From NCBI GenBank assembly GCA_037447655.1, contig JBBHKE010003572.1, positions 62,001 to 126,000 of the forward strand: a DNA stretch of 64,000 nucleotides, given 5' to 3'. Under the pieces are notes generated by a model. The model was given only the letters and a program-made list of their open reading frames with translations. It was not told the origin of the DNA and searched no databases. The stretch's first letter is position 1. Every line of letters begins with the position of its first letter. Shown one piece after another: positions 44,090 to 55,537 of this stretch. The translations under genes were made by a program, and so were the position numbers. Origin of the DNA: Zygnema cylindricum (lineage: Eukaryota; Streptophyta; Zygnematophyceae; Zygnematales; Zygnemataceae).

Positions 44090-44396
44090 GGACTTAGCCA
44101 ATTTTGTAGTATCCAGTTTTGGGAATATGATTTTCTAAGGGCAGTTTTTGGGAAACTTCTAGACATCATATCTTATGGTTTACTAAGTCATTTGGACTTC
44201 AATTTTAAGAATTTTCAGTTTATTGTATTGTGTATCACTGTGGCAAATTTGAGGCATTTTCGCCTTGTGAGTCATATTTTGTGTAAGCTAAAAGTTGGCT
44301 GTTGAATAGGTGCTTAATAGCTTTTGTTGTTTTCCATGTCTACTTCCATTACTACTGCTGGTCCTCCTCCAGCAACGGTGGTTGTAGAATAACATG
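44090..44396 (+). repeat. LTR fragment E, diverged family-B type
   Basis: Shares with B LTRs the segment GCAGTTTTTGGGAAACTTCT and the Gag head: ATG at 44336, Ser/Thr and Pro codons, then GTGGTTGTAGAATAACA. It ends at 44396 with no primer-binding site or coding sequence behind it, so it is a solo LTR or a 3' end fragment. The start is not defined. Confidence 0.65.
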
Positions 44397-44480
44397 TTTT
44401 ATATTGTAGTTTTTCAGTTTTGGCCATGCCACCCTTTTTGTACCTTGGACTCAGATGGGTTACCATCGTGCTTTTTAATT
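44397..44480 (+). repeat. LINE-3'-end-like repeat, copy 1
   Basis: CTCAGATGGGTTACCATCG..CTTTTTAAT resembles, in opposite orientation, copies at 56920-56965, 57340-57433, 58985-59070 and 63067-63120. The core GATGGTAAACCATC (its minus-strand form) is a hairpin. Confidence 0.55.
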
Positions 44481-45054
44481 TATCCTGCTTTTTCAAATAA
44501 GTAATTATATGAATTACAGAATTAGTAATTTTTTGTCGGTTTCTTTTTGCGGCGTCTACATTACCTTTAAGTCACGGAACGAAAATCACGTCGTACATGG
44601 CGTATCAGACAATTTGTCTTTTTCGCTAAAATAACATATTATATAAAAATATTAAAATATTAAATATTAACAAATACTATATATCGCTATATATATCGCG
44701 ATGGTTTATGTTGGTCTCGGTACGATATATCGAGGATTCTGCTCGATCGATATCGATGTATCGAAAATGGAAATTATCGCGATATGAATTTACCCGATAC
44801 CGAACACTAATAAATTGTACATTGCAATACAAAGCATGTTTGTTACATACGTAAACTTGATAGTGTTCCATCGACAAGAGGTCGCAATTGTACCTTATTC
44901 GTAGCCGCCCGCCCAAGTCGGATCCAGAACGGATTCGGGTGCAAATTTTTGGGGGCCGGCCAGATTCGGCCGGGTATTCAAAAAAAAAAAAAAAATTGGG
45001 TACGGTCGGCTAAGCAAAAAACGAAAAAAATAGAATGTTTTGTAGGTACGTTCT

Positions 45055-45080
45055 ACTATTGTACAATACGGTACAATAGT
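45055..45080. repeat. 10-bp hairpin in duplicated upstream region
   Basis: ACTATTGTAC and GTACAATAGT are exact reverse complements around AATACG. The second copy is at 49700-49725. Confidence 0.7.
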
Positions 45081-46642
45081 GTCCATACTATACAACATTA
45101 TTGCACTTTGTACTCTTGGTATCGTGGAAGGTCTGAGGGCAATGTACCATTAATTTTGTACATATGCGGGTACCGATGTGTACGGGTAGTGGCGAGAAAT
45201 TGAGTTTCGGTTAACTTTTTTTTGTTTTCGTAAACGCGTATCGGGTACCGGTAATTTTAGTTGCGAGAAATCGAGTTTCGGCCAACTTATTTTTTCGTAC
45301 AGGTGTATCGGTTACCGGGTAACAATTTAAGAGAGTGACATAACCCGGCCGGATTTCGGGTGTTCAGATTTTGAAAAAAAAATGTCCGATTTGGGTATTG
45401 GAAATTTTGACTTTTGCGACCTCTGCCATCGACTGCCGTGGCAAATATGTGCTTGTTGCGGGCATATTGGCACCAGAAGTATTAGTATCGGGAACAAACT
45501 CATCGCGATAAAACCAATATTTATAGTTATCGGTTGTCGAGCTGTGAGGGTTCTCGATATATCACTTCGAGACCAAAAAATTCCTTATCGGCGATAACTG
45601 GAAAAACTATTGTACGCTATATAATAGTACAATATAATATATTGTATTAAAGCTTTCATGGTATTGTTCCATACTCTCTATAACGGAAGAACGTAAGTTC
45701 GGTACAATGTAGTAAACCGTACAAATGTACAGTATGAACAGTACAATAATCGCTGATAGTTATCGAACCGTTGCTATCGCGATACCGATACTATCGGTTT
45801 TTATAGCGATAACACCACTATCGATATACCCTGCCAATATATCGATTTTCGGTAAGAAAAAAAGGGGCATATAGGATATCGGCAAAGGGCTATCGATACA
45901 CAACACTAAATTTTAGTCAAAAAGTACGAGGAGGGTACAGTTCTACAGTACAGGACTGAAACGACTTTGTAAGCGAAGTGAGGAATTACAAGTTAAAAAC
46001 ATCGAAACCGTAAGATAAGAAGCTAAGTTAGCCGTGGATTGGAAAGACAATCGACCTGCGAGCGTTCATGACCTAATGATAAAACAAAAAACTGTTCCGA
46101 AAATACCGAACGAACCGGCACCTCGCGGTCTTCGGTGTTCGGTAAAACCGAACAGCGGTATACCGGATGAAATTCGGTCCGTTTCATGTAAGACTGTTTA
46201 AACTGTTTTTTAACCCAAACTCATAGTTAATGTTAGTAGCACTCCTTAATTGTGGCTGGAAAAAAAACCACGTGTGCGTACAAATTTTAGCGTGGCTAAT
46301 TTTCAGTTGTGTATTTAATCCAAGAGCGATCGGCCGTAACCTGTACTGTGTCGTACATCTGAAAACCCTACAGATTGATACGGTGGGAAGTCGAAAACCT
46401 TAAACTCTGTTGCAAATTTGAACTGTGCCATTTTCCGGATGACTTCCGACTTCCAACGGCTCTTTTGTCAATCTTCCGCTGCCACGTCTTTTAGTGTGCC
46501 TTCCAGTCTACTTCCGCACATTTTATCTGGTCATATATTCACTCTTACTAACCAGACCCTCTTCTCTGTTTTCAAGCCTGATCCTTTTCTGCAGCTACAC
46601 TACTGTACTGTAGCAACAGAACTTGGCACCATAGCCACAGCC

Positions 46643-47665
46643 ATGGCAACTTCACGTTCGTGCCTAGGAACGTTCTCTACGACTTCATCTACTTCCTCTT
46701 TAGTGTCAGAATCAAGCATGAAACAGAAAGATGTAGGGAGAGTATGTGTGCCATATCGTTTCATTTCCTCTTCAAAACTCATTGTAAATTCTGCTCATGC
46801 AATAGGCTCTGTCGGATCTTTTTTTCCAGATTCTAGATTGACATGCAGGCTAACCAGAGATGTACAGCTGTTAGGAAGCAGGCAGGTAAAGGAATATAAG
46901 TCAAAAAATCAGAACAGAGGCTTGCGAAGCATGTTTTTAGGCGATGGAGCCTGTCAACTTGTCAGACAAAAGACAATGAACCAATCATTTATGCGTCGCC
47001 AACCCCGGAAACTCACAACTCGTGCTGTTTTCCAATGGGCCAAGAAACCAGAATTTAAGGGCACAATGCCACGCGTCATTGTGGTAACCTCGGGGAAAGG
47101 CGGTGTTGGTAAAACCACCATTACTGCAAACCTTGGCATGTCATTGGCTCGTCTTGAATTCAAAGTTGTTGCTATTGATTGCGATGTTGGATTAAGAAAT
47201 CTAGACCTGTTGTTAGGCCTGGAGGCTAGAGTATTGTATACAGTGCAGGACGTAATTAATGGAGAAGCTCGTCTAGATCAGGCACTTATTCGTGATAAAC
47301 GGTGTCCAAATTTTGAGCTACTTTGTATATCCAAGCCTCGATCAAAGGTGGACTTGACTTTCAGTGGAAAAAGTTTGTTACTGCTCGTCGAGAGTCTTCG
47401 TGATCGAGAAGAGGGTTGTCCACACTTCATTCTTCTTGATTGTCCAGCTGGAATCGAGGCTGGATTCATAACGGCAATTACACCGGCCAATGAGGCCATC
47501 ATTGTGACAACTCCTGATGTCACTTGTCTTCGCGACGCTGATCGAGTGGCAGGCCTCTTAGAATGTGACGGTATCACAGATGTGAAGCTTCTGATTAACC
47601 GAGTGCGAGCTGATCTCATCAAGGCCGGTCAAATGATGTCAGTCAGTGATGTCCGCGAGATGCTT
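46643..47665 (+). pseudogene. MinD exon 1, upstream duplicate without exon 2
   Basis: 341 codons whose protein is identical to exon 1 at 51335-52357: Ser-rich N-terminus, SGKGGVGKTT ATP site, DCDVGLRN and DCPAGIE. It ends at the same GTAAGT donor (47666). Unit 1 has no exon 2; similarity to MinD stops inside the intron. If the transcript is not spliced, translation continues to a stop at 47771 and gives a product lacking the last 66 residues, including the C-terminal membrane-binding tail. It could also splice across unit 2 to exon 2 at 55337. I call it a partial duplicate. The start at ATG 46643 (CAGCCATGGCA) is preferred because sequence upstream differs by indels between the copies. Confidence 0.8.
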
Positions 47666-48484
47666 GTAAGTAAACACTTGGAGCTCTGCTTTGCAAGAGA
47701 ACCATGTGCATTGACTGCTTGTTTGTTGGTTCATGCTTTGAGACTAGCGACGAGTTATCAACACTGGCAATGATTACTAAATGATTTTTTTTTGTGATTT
47801 TAAAATATGCCAAGGTTTTGAAGAGTAACTTGAAATTCTTGTTGGTATCCATCAAGAAATGAAAGATAACATGAAAAGTGAAGAGGCTTAGTAATGCCAT
47901 TGAGCTTTGCTGATCAACATGTCGCCCTCTCTGGTGTTTTTGCGATGCAATGACGAGTGTTAGACCTGATCACTATAACTGTCCCTATCTTGCCATTCTT
48001 TATTTTTCCTGGCTAATCCTTGTGTGTGATGGATTTCTTCTGTCAATAGACCTAATTACAAAGCATATGGCAGATTGCTTTTTGAAAGACTAATTACATG
48101 AGGCATGGTAATTTAGCAATCATTTTTTGACTGCTAGGTCGGAGCACACAACCTGGAAGATTGAGTGGGTGAATTGGGAATTATATGCTTATTTTTCCAT
48201 GTTCTCATTTGGTCAAGCAAGAATAAACTGTGTAGCACAAAAAGGTTGGCCTTTGGAGGAATTGCTTGGTTTGGTAATGTGTTTGCTGCATGGATAACAC
48301 TAGGTTAAGAAAGAAAGAAAGGTTTTTCATATAACGTTGTGAAGATACTTTGCCTTACTGACTCCATTGTTCCTCGCCACACTGGCAAGGACCAGTCTTG
48401 CAATCAAGCTACCATGTTAGGATCCTCTTTTCGTGACTGATTTTACAGGCCATTAGTTTTATGTCCTGTTAATGTCGGATAAGA

Positions 48485-49155
48485 TGACCTTTATAGTTAC
48501 AAGCTCTCTTAGAGAGAGAGGTACCTAAATATTACTAAGTCTCGGTCTGCCTACTCACGACTACCTACTACTAAACCCTAGTCCAATAGGAACACTATAA
48601 AGTACAAAAAGGTATAATGGGCGATGTACTTATTGTACGACCATTGTACGACAAGGTCTACAAAGTGACACCTGTCAAATCGGAAGCCATGGTTCCTCCT
48701 CCCATCTTCTCCGGTATCAAGTAATGTGGTGCCACGTGGCAGCGCGTGACGCTATCGCCGTATGCCGCCAAAAAGCTCACTTCGCGTGGTGGCTATTATG
48801 CCGGCCGTCCGATCAAAACATATTTTACACGGTTCAGATTCGCGTACATGCAGAAAATTCTCCTTTTAGTTAGTCTCTTGTTAATTAGCTGTTGCGTTAA
48901 TGTTTATATATTTATGAAACCCGTCACGTATATCGTTTCGTAACGCCTTAATGGTTAAGGCTTCAAGCTATAGGGAATCTAGATGTCCCAAGTTCAAACC
49001 TAGAACTAGGCATCATTTTAGCAAAATACCCATTACTTCAAAAACTGCCACTTTCTAAATATGGCGGCAGCCATGGCGCGCCTTTGGTCCTTACTCTCTT
49101 TCTTTAAAGCGAAACTAAAATAAGGAAGTGAACTATTAATTACCTCTTTTCAACA
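48485..49155 (-). repeat. LTR-like sequence between the duplicated units
   Basis: Shares with C-family LTRs (minus orientation) a GTAC cluster (48602-48649), GTACGACA, a CACCTGTCAAATC-type segment, GCCGGCCGTCCGAT and a tRNA-like module (48942-49012). Read on minus it starts TGTTGAAAAGAGG near 49155, as C2 does (TGTTGAAATC), and ends near 48485. No matching target duplication is visible. Best read as a solo LTR of a third C-like lineage. Confidence 0.65.
48942..49012 (+). other. tRNA-like module in the solo LTR
   Basis: GCCT-TAATGGTTA-AGGC gives a good D arm and A box, and AGTTCAAACCTAG a B-box-like core 30 bp on. The anticodon and acceptor stems are poor. Antisense to the inferred LTR orientation, as in C1 and C2. 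Confidence 0.45.
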
Positions 49156-52100
49156 CAGAATTAGTAATTATTTGTCGGTTTCATTTTGCGGCGTCTACAG
49201 TACCTTTATGTCACGGAACAAAAATCACGTCGTACATGGCGTATCAGACAATTTGTCTTTTTCGCTAAAATAACATATTATATAAAAATATAAAAATATT
49301 AAAATATTGAATATAAACAAATACTATATATCGCACTATATATCGCGATGGTTTATGTTGGTTCCGGTACGATATATCGACGATTCTGCTCGATTGATAT
49401 CGATTTATTGAATATGGAAATTATCGCGATATGAATTTACCCGATACCCAACACTAATAAATTGTACATTGCAATACAAACCATGTTTGTTACATGCGTA
49501 AACTAGATAGTGTTCCATCGACAAGAGGTCGCAATCGTACCTGATCCGTAACCGCCTGCCCGCGTCGGATTCGGAACGGATTTGGGTGCAAAATTTTGGG
49601 GGCCGGCCAAATTCGGCCGGGTGATTCAAAAAAAAAAAAATTGGGTACGGTCGGCTAAGCAAAAAACGAAAAAAATAGAAGGTTTTGTAGGTACGTTCTA
49701 CTATTGTACAATACGGTACAATAGTGTCAATACTATACAACATTATTGCACTTTGTACTTTGGTATTGTGGAAGGTCTGAGGGCGATGTACCATTAATTT
49801 TGTACATATGCGGGTACGGATGTGTACGGGTAGTGGCGAGAAATCGAGTTTTGGTTAACTTTTTTTTGTTTTCGTAAACGCGTATCGGGTACCGGTAATT
49901 TTAGTCGCGAGAAATCGAGTTTCAGCCAACTTATTTTTTCGTACACGCGTATCGGTTACTGGGTAACAATTTAAGAGAGTGACATAACCCGGCCGGATTT
50001 CGGGTGTTCAGATTTTGAAAAAAAAATGTCCGATTTGGGTATTGGAAATTTTGACTTTTGCGACCTCTGCCATCGACTGCCGTGGCAAATATGTGCTTGT
50101 TGCGGGCATATTGGCACCAGAAATATTAGTATCGGGAACAAACTCATCGCGATAAAACCAATATTTATAGTTATCGGTTGTCGAGCTGTGAGGGTTCTCG
50201 ATATATCACTTCGAGACCAAAAAATTCCTTATCGGCGATAACTGGAAAAACTATTGTACGCTATATAATAGTACAATATAATATATTGTATTAAAGCTTT
50301 CATTGTATTGTTCCATACTCTCTATAACGGAAGAACGTAAGTTCGGTACAATGTAGTAAACCGTACAAATGTACAGTATGAACAGTACAATAATCGCTGA
50401 TAGTTATCGAACCGTTGCTATCGCGATACCGATACTATCGGTTTTTATAGCGATAACACCACTATCGATATACCCTGCCAATATATCGATTTTCGGTAAG
50501 AAAAAAAGGGGCATATAGGATATCGGCAAAGGGCTATCGATACACAACACTAAATTTTAGTCAAAAAGTACGAGGAGGGTACAGTTCTACAGTACAGGAC
50601 TGAAACGACTTTGTAAGCGAAGTGAGGAATTACAAGTTAAAAACATCGAAACCGTAAGATAAGAAGCTAAGTTAGCCGTGGATTGGAAAGACAATCGACC
50701 TGCGAGCGTTCATGACCTAATGATAAAACAAAAAACTGTTCCGAAAATACCGAACGAACCGGCACCTCGCGGTCTTCGGTGTTCGGTAAAACCGAACAGC
50801 GGTATACCGGATGAAATTCGGTCCGTTTCATGTAAGACTGTTTAAACTGTTTTTTAACCCAAACTCATAGTTAATGTTAGTAGCACTCCTTAATTGTGGC
50901 TGGAAAAAAACCCACGTGTGCGTACAAATTTTAGCGTGGCTAATTTTCAGTTGTGTATTTAATCCAAGAGCGATCGGCCGTGTTCTGTAGTGTTGTACAT
51001 CTGAAAACCCTATAGTTTTATACGGTGGAAAGTTGAAAAACCTTAAACCATGAAGCGCCATACAAAGTGCCCTTCAAAGTTTTTGACGGTCTGTTGCAAA
51101 TTTGAACTGTGCCATTTTCCGGATGACTTCCGACTTCCAACGGCTCTTTTGTCAATCTGCCGCCCCTGCTTTCCGCTGCCACGTCTTTTAGTGTGCCTTC
51201 TAGTCTACTTCCGCACATTTTATCTGGTCCTATATTCACTCTTACTAACCAGACTCTCTTCTCTGTTTTCAAGCCTGATCCTTCTCTGCAGCTACACTAC
51301 TGTAGCAACAGAACTTGGCACCATAGCCACAGCCATGGCAACTTCACGTTCGTGCCTAGGAACGTTCTCTACGACTTCATCTACTTCCTCTTTAGTGTCA
51401 GAATCAAGCATGAAACAGAAAGATGTAGGGAGAGTATGTGTGCCATATCGTTTCATTTCCTCTTCAAAACTCATTGTAAATTCTGCTCATGCAATAGGCT
51501 CTGTCGGATCTTTTTTTCCAGATTCTAGATTGACATGCAGGCTAACCAGAGATGTACAGCTGTTAGGAAGCAGGCAGGTAAAGGAATATAAGTCAAAAAA
51601 TCAGAACAGAGGCTTGCGAAGCATGTTTTTAGGCGATGGAGCCTGTCAACTTGTCAGACAAAAGACAATGAACCAATCATTTATGCGTCGCCAACCCCGG
51701 AAACTCACAACTCGTGCTGTTTTCCAATGGGCCAAGAAACCAGAATTTAAGGGCACAATGCCACGCGTCATTGTGGTAACCTCGGGGAAAGGCGGTGTTG
51801 GTAAAACCACCATTACTGCAAACCTTGGCATGTCATTGGCTCGTCTTGAATTCAAAGTTGTTGCTATTGATTGCGATGTTGGATTAAGAAATCTAGACCT
51901 GTTGTTAGGCCTGGAGGCTAGAGTATTGTATACAGTGCAGGACGTAATTAATGGAGAAGCTCGTCTAGATCAGGCACTTATTCGTGATAAACGGTGTCCA
52001 AATTTTGAGCTACTTTGTATATCCAAGCCTCGATCAAAGGTGGACTTGACTTTCAGTGGAAAAAGTTTGTTACTGCTCGTCGAGAGTCTTCGTGATCGAG

Positions 52101-53178
52101 AAGAGGGTTGTCCACACTTCATTCTTCTTGATTGTCCAGCTGGAATCGAGGCTGGATTCATAACGGCAATTACACCGGCCAATGAGGCCATCATTGTGAC
52201 AACTCCTGATGTCACTTGTCTTCGCGACGCTGATCGAGTGGCAGGCCTCTTAGAATGTGACGGTATCACAGATGTGAAGCTTCTGATTAACCGAGTGCGA
52301 GCTGATCTCATCAAGGCCGGTCAAATGATGTCAGTCAGTGATGTCCGCGAGATGCTTGTAAGTAAACACTTGGAGCTCTGCTTTGCAAGAGAACCATGTG
52401 CATTGACTGCTTGTTTGTTGGTTCATGCTTTGAGACTAGCGACGAGTTATCAACACTGGCAATGATTACTAAATGATTTTTTTTTGTGATTTTAAAATAT
52501 GCCAAGGTTTTGAAGAGTAACTTGAAATTCTTGTTGGTATCCATCAAGAAATGAAAGATAACATGAAAAGTGAAGAGGCTTAGTAATGCCATTGAGCTTT
52601 GCTGATCAACATGTCGCCCTCTCTGGTGTTTTTGCGATGCAATGACGAGTGTTAGACCTGATCACTATAACTGTCCCTATCTTGCCATTCTTTATTTTTC
52701 CTGGCTAATCCTTGTGTGTGATGGATTTCTTCTGTCAATAGACCTAATTACAAAGCATATGGCAGATTGCTTTTTGAAAGACTAATTACATGAGGCATGG
52801 TAATTTAGCAATCATTTTTTGACTGCTAGGTCGGAGCACACAACCTGGAAGATTGAGTGGGTGAATTGGGAATTATATGCTTCTTTTTCCATGTTCTCAT
52901 TTGGTCAAGCAAGAATAAACTGTGTAGCACAAAAAGGTTGGCCTTTGGAGGAATTGCTTGGTTTGGTAATGTGTTTGCTGCATGGATAACACTAGGTTAA
53001 GAAAGAAAGAAAGGTTTTTCATATAACGTTGTGAAGATACTTTGCCTTACTGACTCCATTGTTCCTCGCCACACTGGCAAGGACCAGTCTTGCAATCAAG
53101 CTACCATGTTAGGATCCTCTTTTCGTGACTGATTTTACAGGCCATTAGTTTTATGTCCTGTTAATGTCGGATAAGATG
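49155..53178 (+). repeat. tandem duplication, unit 2 (with MinD exon 1)
   Basis: 4024 bp matching unit 1. It is longer mainly through an insertion-like difference of about 40 bp in the MinD leader (about 51045-51090) and a 13-bp one near 51160. The sequence after 53178 is unique and leads to exon 2. Confidence 0.93.
51335..52357 (+). CDS. minD: division-site ATPase MinD, exon 1
   Basis: MinD is a ParA-type ATPase that, with MinE, places the division site in bacteria and plastids. Exon 1 encodes 341 residues from ATG at 51335 (context AGCCATGGCA). About 140 N-terminal residues are Ser/Thr/basic, as in a plastid transit peptide. The deviant Walker A motif SGKGGVGKTT is at residues 150-159, DCDVGLRNLDLLLGLE from 179 and DCPAGIEAGF from 266. 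Exon 1 ends REML at a GTAAGT donor (52358), phase 0, and joins exon 2 at 55337, giving 407 residues. Bacterial MinD has about 270, so the excess is the N-terminal extension. A longer upstream frame to 51050 exists but is not conserved with the duplicate, hence rejected. Plastid location is inference from the family. Confidence 0.93.
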
Positions 53179-55336
53179 CCAATGATGGCAGCTTCTCCTA
53201 AAACTATTGTTAGCTAAGTCTTTGTTTTAAGTCCATACTGCTTTCTTGACAGTTATATAGCTGGAAATGTTAGTGTGCCACTCATAAAAATCTCTTTTCC
53301 AAGTGTTAATGCACTCGGTACTTCCTATGCCAGAGGAAACTGTTTGACGTTTCAAGAAAATGCAAATTTATGCCTCTACTACTATCAAAAAGGTGGTTGA
53401 CTGACAAAGCTCGAAGTCTGGTGGATGTAGCCTCGTCGACAGCTCAACATATGAGAGAAATATTAACGATTGCTGCAAAACATTTTTCGCTGGTTACTTG
53501 TTGGGTCGAGAGGATTGGCCCCATGGCAGATTTGGAGTGAGATTTCTCTTTATTTGGTTAACAAACATTCGATAGTCAGGTTACTTTTTGACTTTTGGGT
53601 TGAGGTTCATGCAATGCATGCTCTGTTAAAAGCAACATCGTATGGATGTGTTTTCAGATGGTCATGGTCTGTTTCCATACGCAGAAATGAACTTGGAGAA
53701 AAGTAGCTCCAAGGGAGTATGTTTAAGAAAGGAAGGAATGGGTCATACCTTAAATCACACATAAGTACATAAGGAATTAAGGCGCCAGTTTTGAGATGGT
53801 GTGTGAGATTGGTGCTCTCATGCCGCCAGAAAGCATTCAAAGTCTCATTGAGTGTGCGTAAAGTTTGTGAACTTGAGGGCGTGGAATTGATGTGTTCGTG
53901 GTGCAGCTAGTAGATAAACGGGGTATGTGTCTACTACCCTTGGAAGTGATACTTCCAAGGGTTGGTCCAAGTGAGGGAGGTGAAAGTGGTGAGGGAATGA
54001 GGGAGTAGACGAAGGAGATTTGGAGGGGAAGGGGAAGGAGGGAGGTTCGAAGTAGGTAATGGGCATGGGAAGGAGCGAGGAAGGACGGGAAGGTAGCGAG
54101 GGAGGGAAGGAGAAAAGGAAGGAGGGGAGGGGGAGAGGGAAGAGCATAGTGCAGGGATGTATGTTGAAGGTAGAAGCTGCCAGCAGCAAGAGGGTTGGGA
54201 AATGCTGTGAATAATAGAAAGTCAGCTTGAGCGTTTTCGGTTTTTGGCAGTTGCTATGTTAGGAAAATCTTTAGAAGGCATTATGAGGGGCTGAGTTTGT
54301 AGGCAGAACCAAATTGGTTGGGACGCGGGTTTTGAGCTAACGTGCTCTTTAGTGAAAACCACACGAAAGGAGCATATCAATTGTTTTACTGGATTATTCA
54401 GTACGGGGGGAAGAGTTGTCCAGTCCCTTGACAATGGTAGGAGATTAATTTCTGTATGCAGAAATGTTGAGTGGAAATGTATAAACATTGGAAAATTCAA
54501 TGTTTACAGCTTAGAATAGATAGGACTGTCGTGTTTTGTTATAAATGCGTAAAAAAAATGTTTTTCACCGGAAAGCCTTGATGTGAAATATTTTTTCAGA
54601 AGTTGGGTCTTCTCAGGAAGGCGGTTATTCCTTCAAAGTAACATCGGCTGGAAGTAATATTATGTACCATCCGAAATGAAAAACCCACAATCAGCCAGAT
54701 TGGGGAGCTTTTAGGCCTGAAGTATAGGATTTGGGTGTCAAGAAGCTGGTTCACCAACTCAGAGCCGTCTCTGGATGTGTTACAGGTGGATAGCAAGAAA
54801 TGTACTGTAGTCTATTTTGCAGGATTCAGCTAATCATCTTCTGATTGTATTCTTCAATGCTCTGTCTCTTGAAGGATGATGGTAGCACTTTAAGCATGGT
54901 ATGGATATTGGCGACCATACTAGGTCTAATTTAATTCTTGGGTATGTTGGGTCAATGGTGCATATTTCTCACCTTATGACTAAAGGTAAGTGTGGTACTG
55001 GCTGTTAAAGATTAAATATCAGTTGACGTATTGTGAATCACCTGCTATCTTCTGTGCTGTTTTCGGTGGAGAACGTTGGATAGCTAACGTTAAATCATAT
55101 TGCTTTATCACAAGTGTGACAGAGGCTTGTTATTCTTACTGATTGTCCTCCCTCTAACATTGGTCTTGTTGACGCTCACCTGACTTTTGTCCAGGAGGTC
55201 CTGACTTGGTCCTCATTTTGTCCTGACTTTGTCCTCACCTTCTCCTCACGTTCTCCTCCCTTTCTCCACACTTACTCCACACTTTCTCTTGACTTTGTCC
55301 TGACGTTGTCTCTTTGCATGTTCTCTTTGCCTTCAG
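52358..55336 (+). other. MinD intron
   Basis: 2979 bp from GTAAGT to TTCAG. The first 821 bp belong to duplicated unit 2; the rest is unique. It contains a purine-rich tract (about 53975-54135) and, close to the acceptor, a pyrimidine-rich degenerate repeat of TTGTCCTGAC/CTTTCTCC units (about 55145-55330). No coding region seen inside. Confidence 0.85.
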
Positions 55337-55537
55337 GGGCTTCCATTGCTTGGAGTTATTCCTGAAGATGCAGCGATGATTGGAGCCTCGAACGAAGGAA
55401 TGCCATTGGTCCTGAAGAAGCCTCCAGCAATGGCCGGATTGGCAGTCGAGGCTGCAGCTTGGCGGCTCATATCAGGAGAGGAGATGAACACCGTGCTCCT
55501 GCCTGAGGAAAAGAAAAAGAGTTTCGGCCTTTTTTGA
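55337..55537 (+). CDS. minD: MinD, exon 2 (C-terminus)
   Basis: 66 residues after the acceptor TTTGCCTTCAG: GLPLLGVIPEDAAMIGASNEG, PLVLKKPPAMAGLA, AAWRLISGEEM, ending EEKKKSFGLF. This matches the MinD C-terminus, including the 'GVIPED..VI..sN.G.P' block and a short basic/hydrophobic end in the place of the membrane-targeting amphipathic helix of bacterial MinD. It is the only copy in the window, so unit 2 exon 1 is the natural partner. Confidence 0.93.
   Translation, partial: GLPLLGVIPEDAAMIGASNEGMPLVLKKPPAMAGLAVEAAAWRLISGEEMNTVLLPEEKKKSFGLF

Larger units (their letters stand above)
44516..48486 (+). repeat. tandem duplication, unit 1 (with MinD exon 1)
   Basis: 3971 bp matching 49155-53178, beginning ACAGAATTAGTAATT and ending GGATAAGATG in both. 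It includes a region rich in TCGATA/TATCG and GTAC motifs, the MinD upstream region, MinD exon 1 and the first about 820 bp of the following intron. Identity is uneven: many differences in the first 850 bp and in the 5' leader, and almost none in the middle upstream part, the exon and the intron piece. Confidence 0.93.

Noticed and set aside
44690-45910. A DNA transposon defined by TATCGATA-rich ends in the duplicated MinD upstream region
   Set aside because: The CGATAC..AACACTAA strings at both sides are in direct, not inverted, orientation and no target duplication was found; the region is only noted as repeat-rich.
46418-47773. A 451-residue MinD-like protein as a finished gene product
   Set aside because: The last 36 residues read into the intron after a clear GTAAGT donor, and the first 75 precede the conserved start and differ by indels between the copies.
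51050-51334. N-terminal extension of MinD from ATG 51050
   Set aside because: The frame upstream of 51335 is not conserved with unit 1, which has indels there, while everything after the ATG at 51335 is identical.
46643-55537. MinD as bacterial contamination or recent bacterial transfer
   Set aside because: A spliced structure, a transit-peptide-like N-terminus and surrounding plant-type retroelements indicate a nuclear gene.
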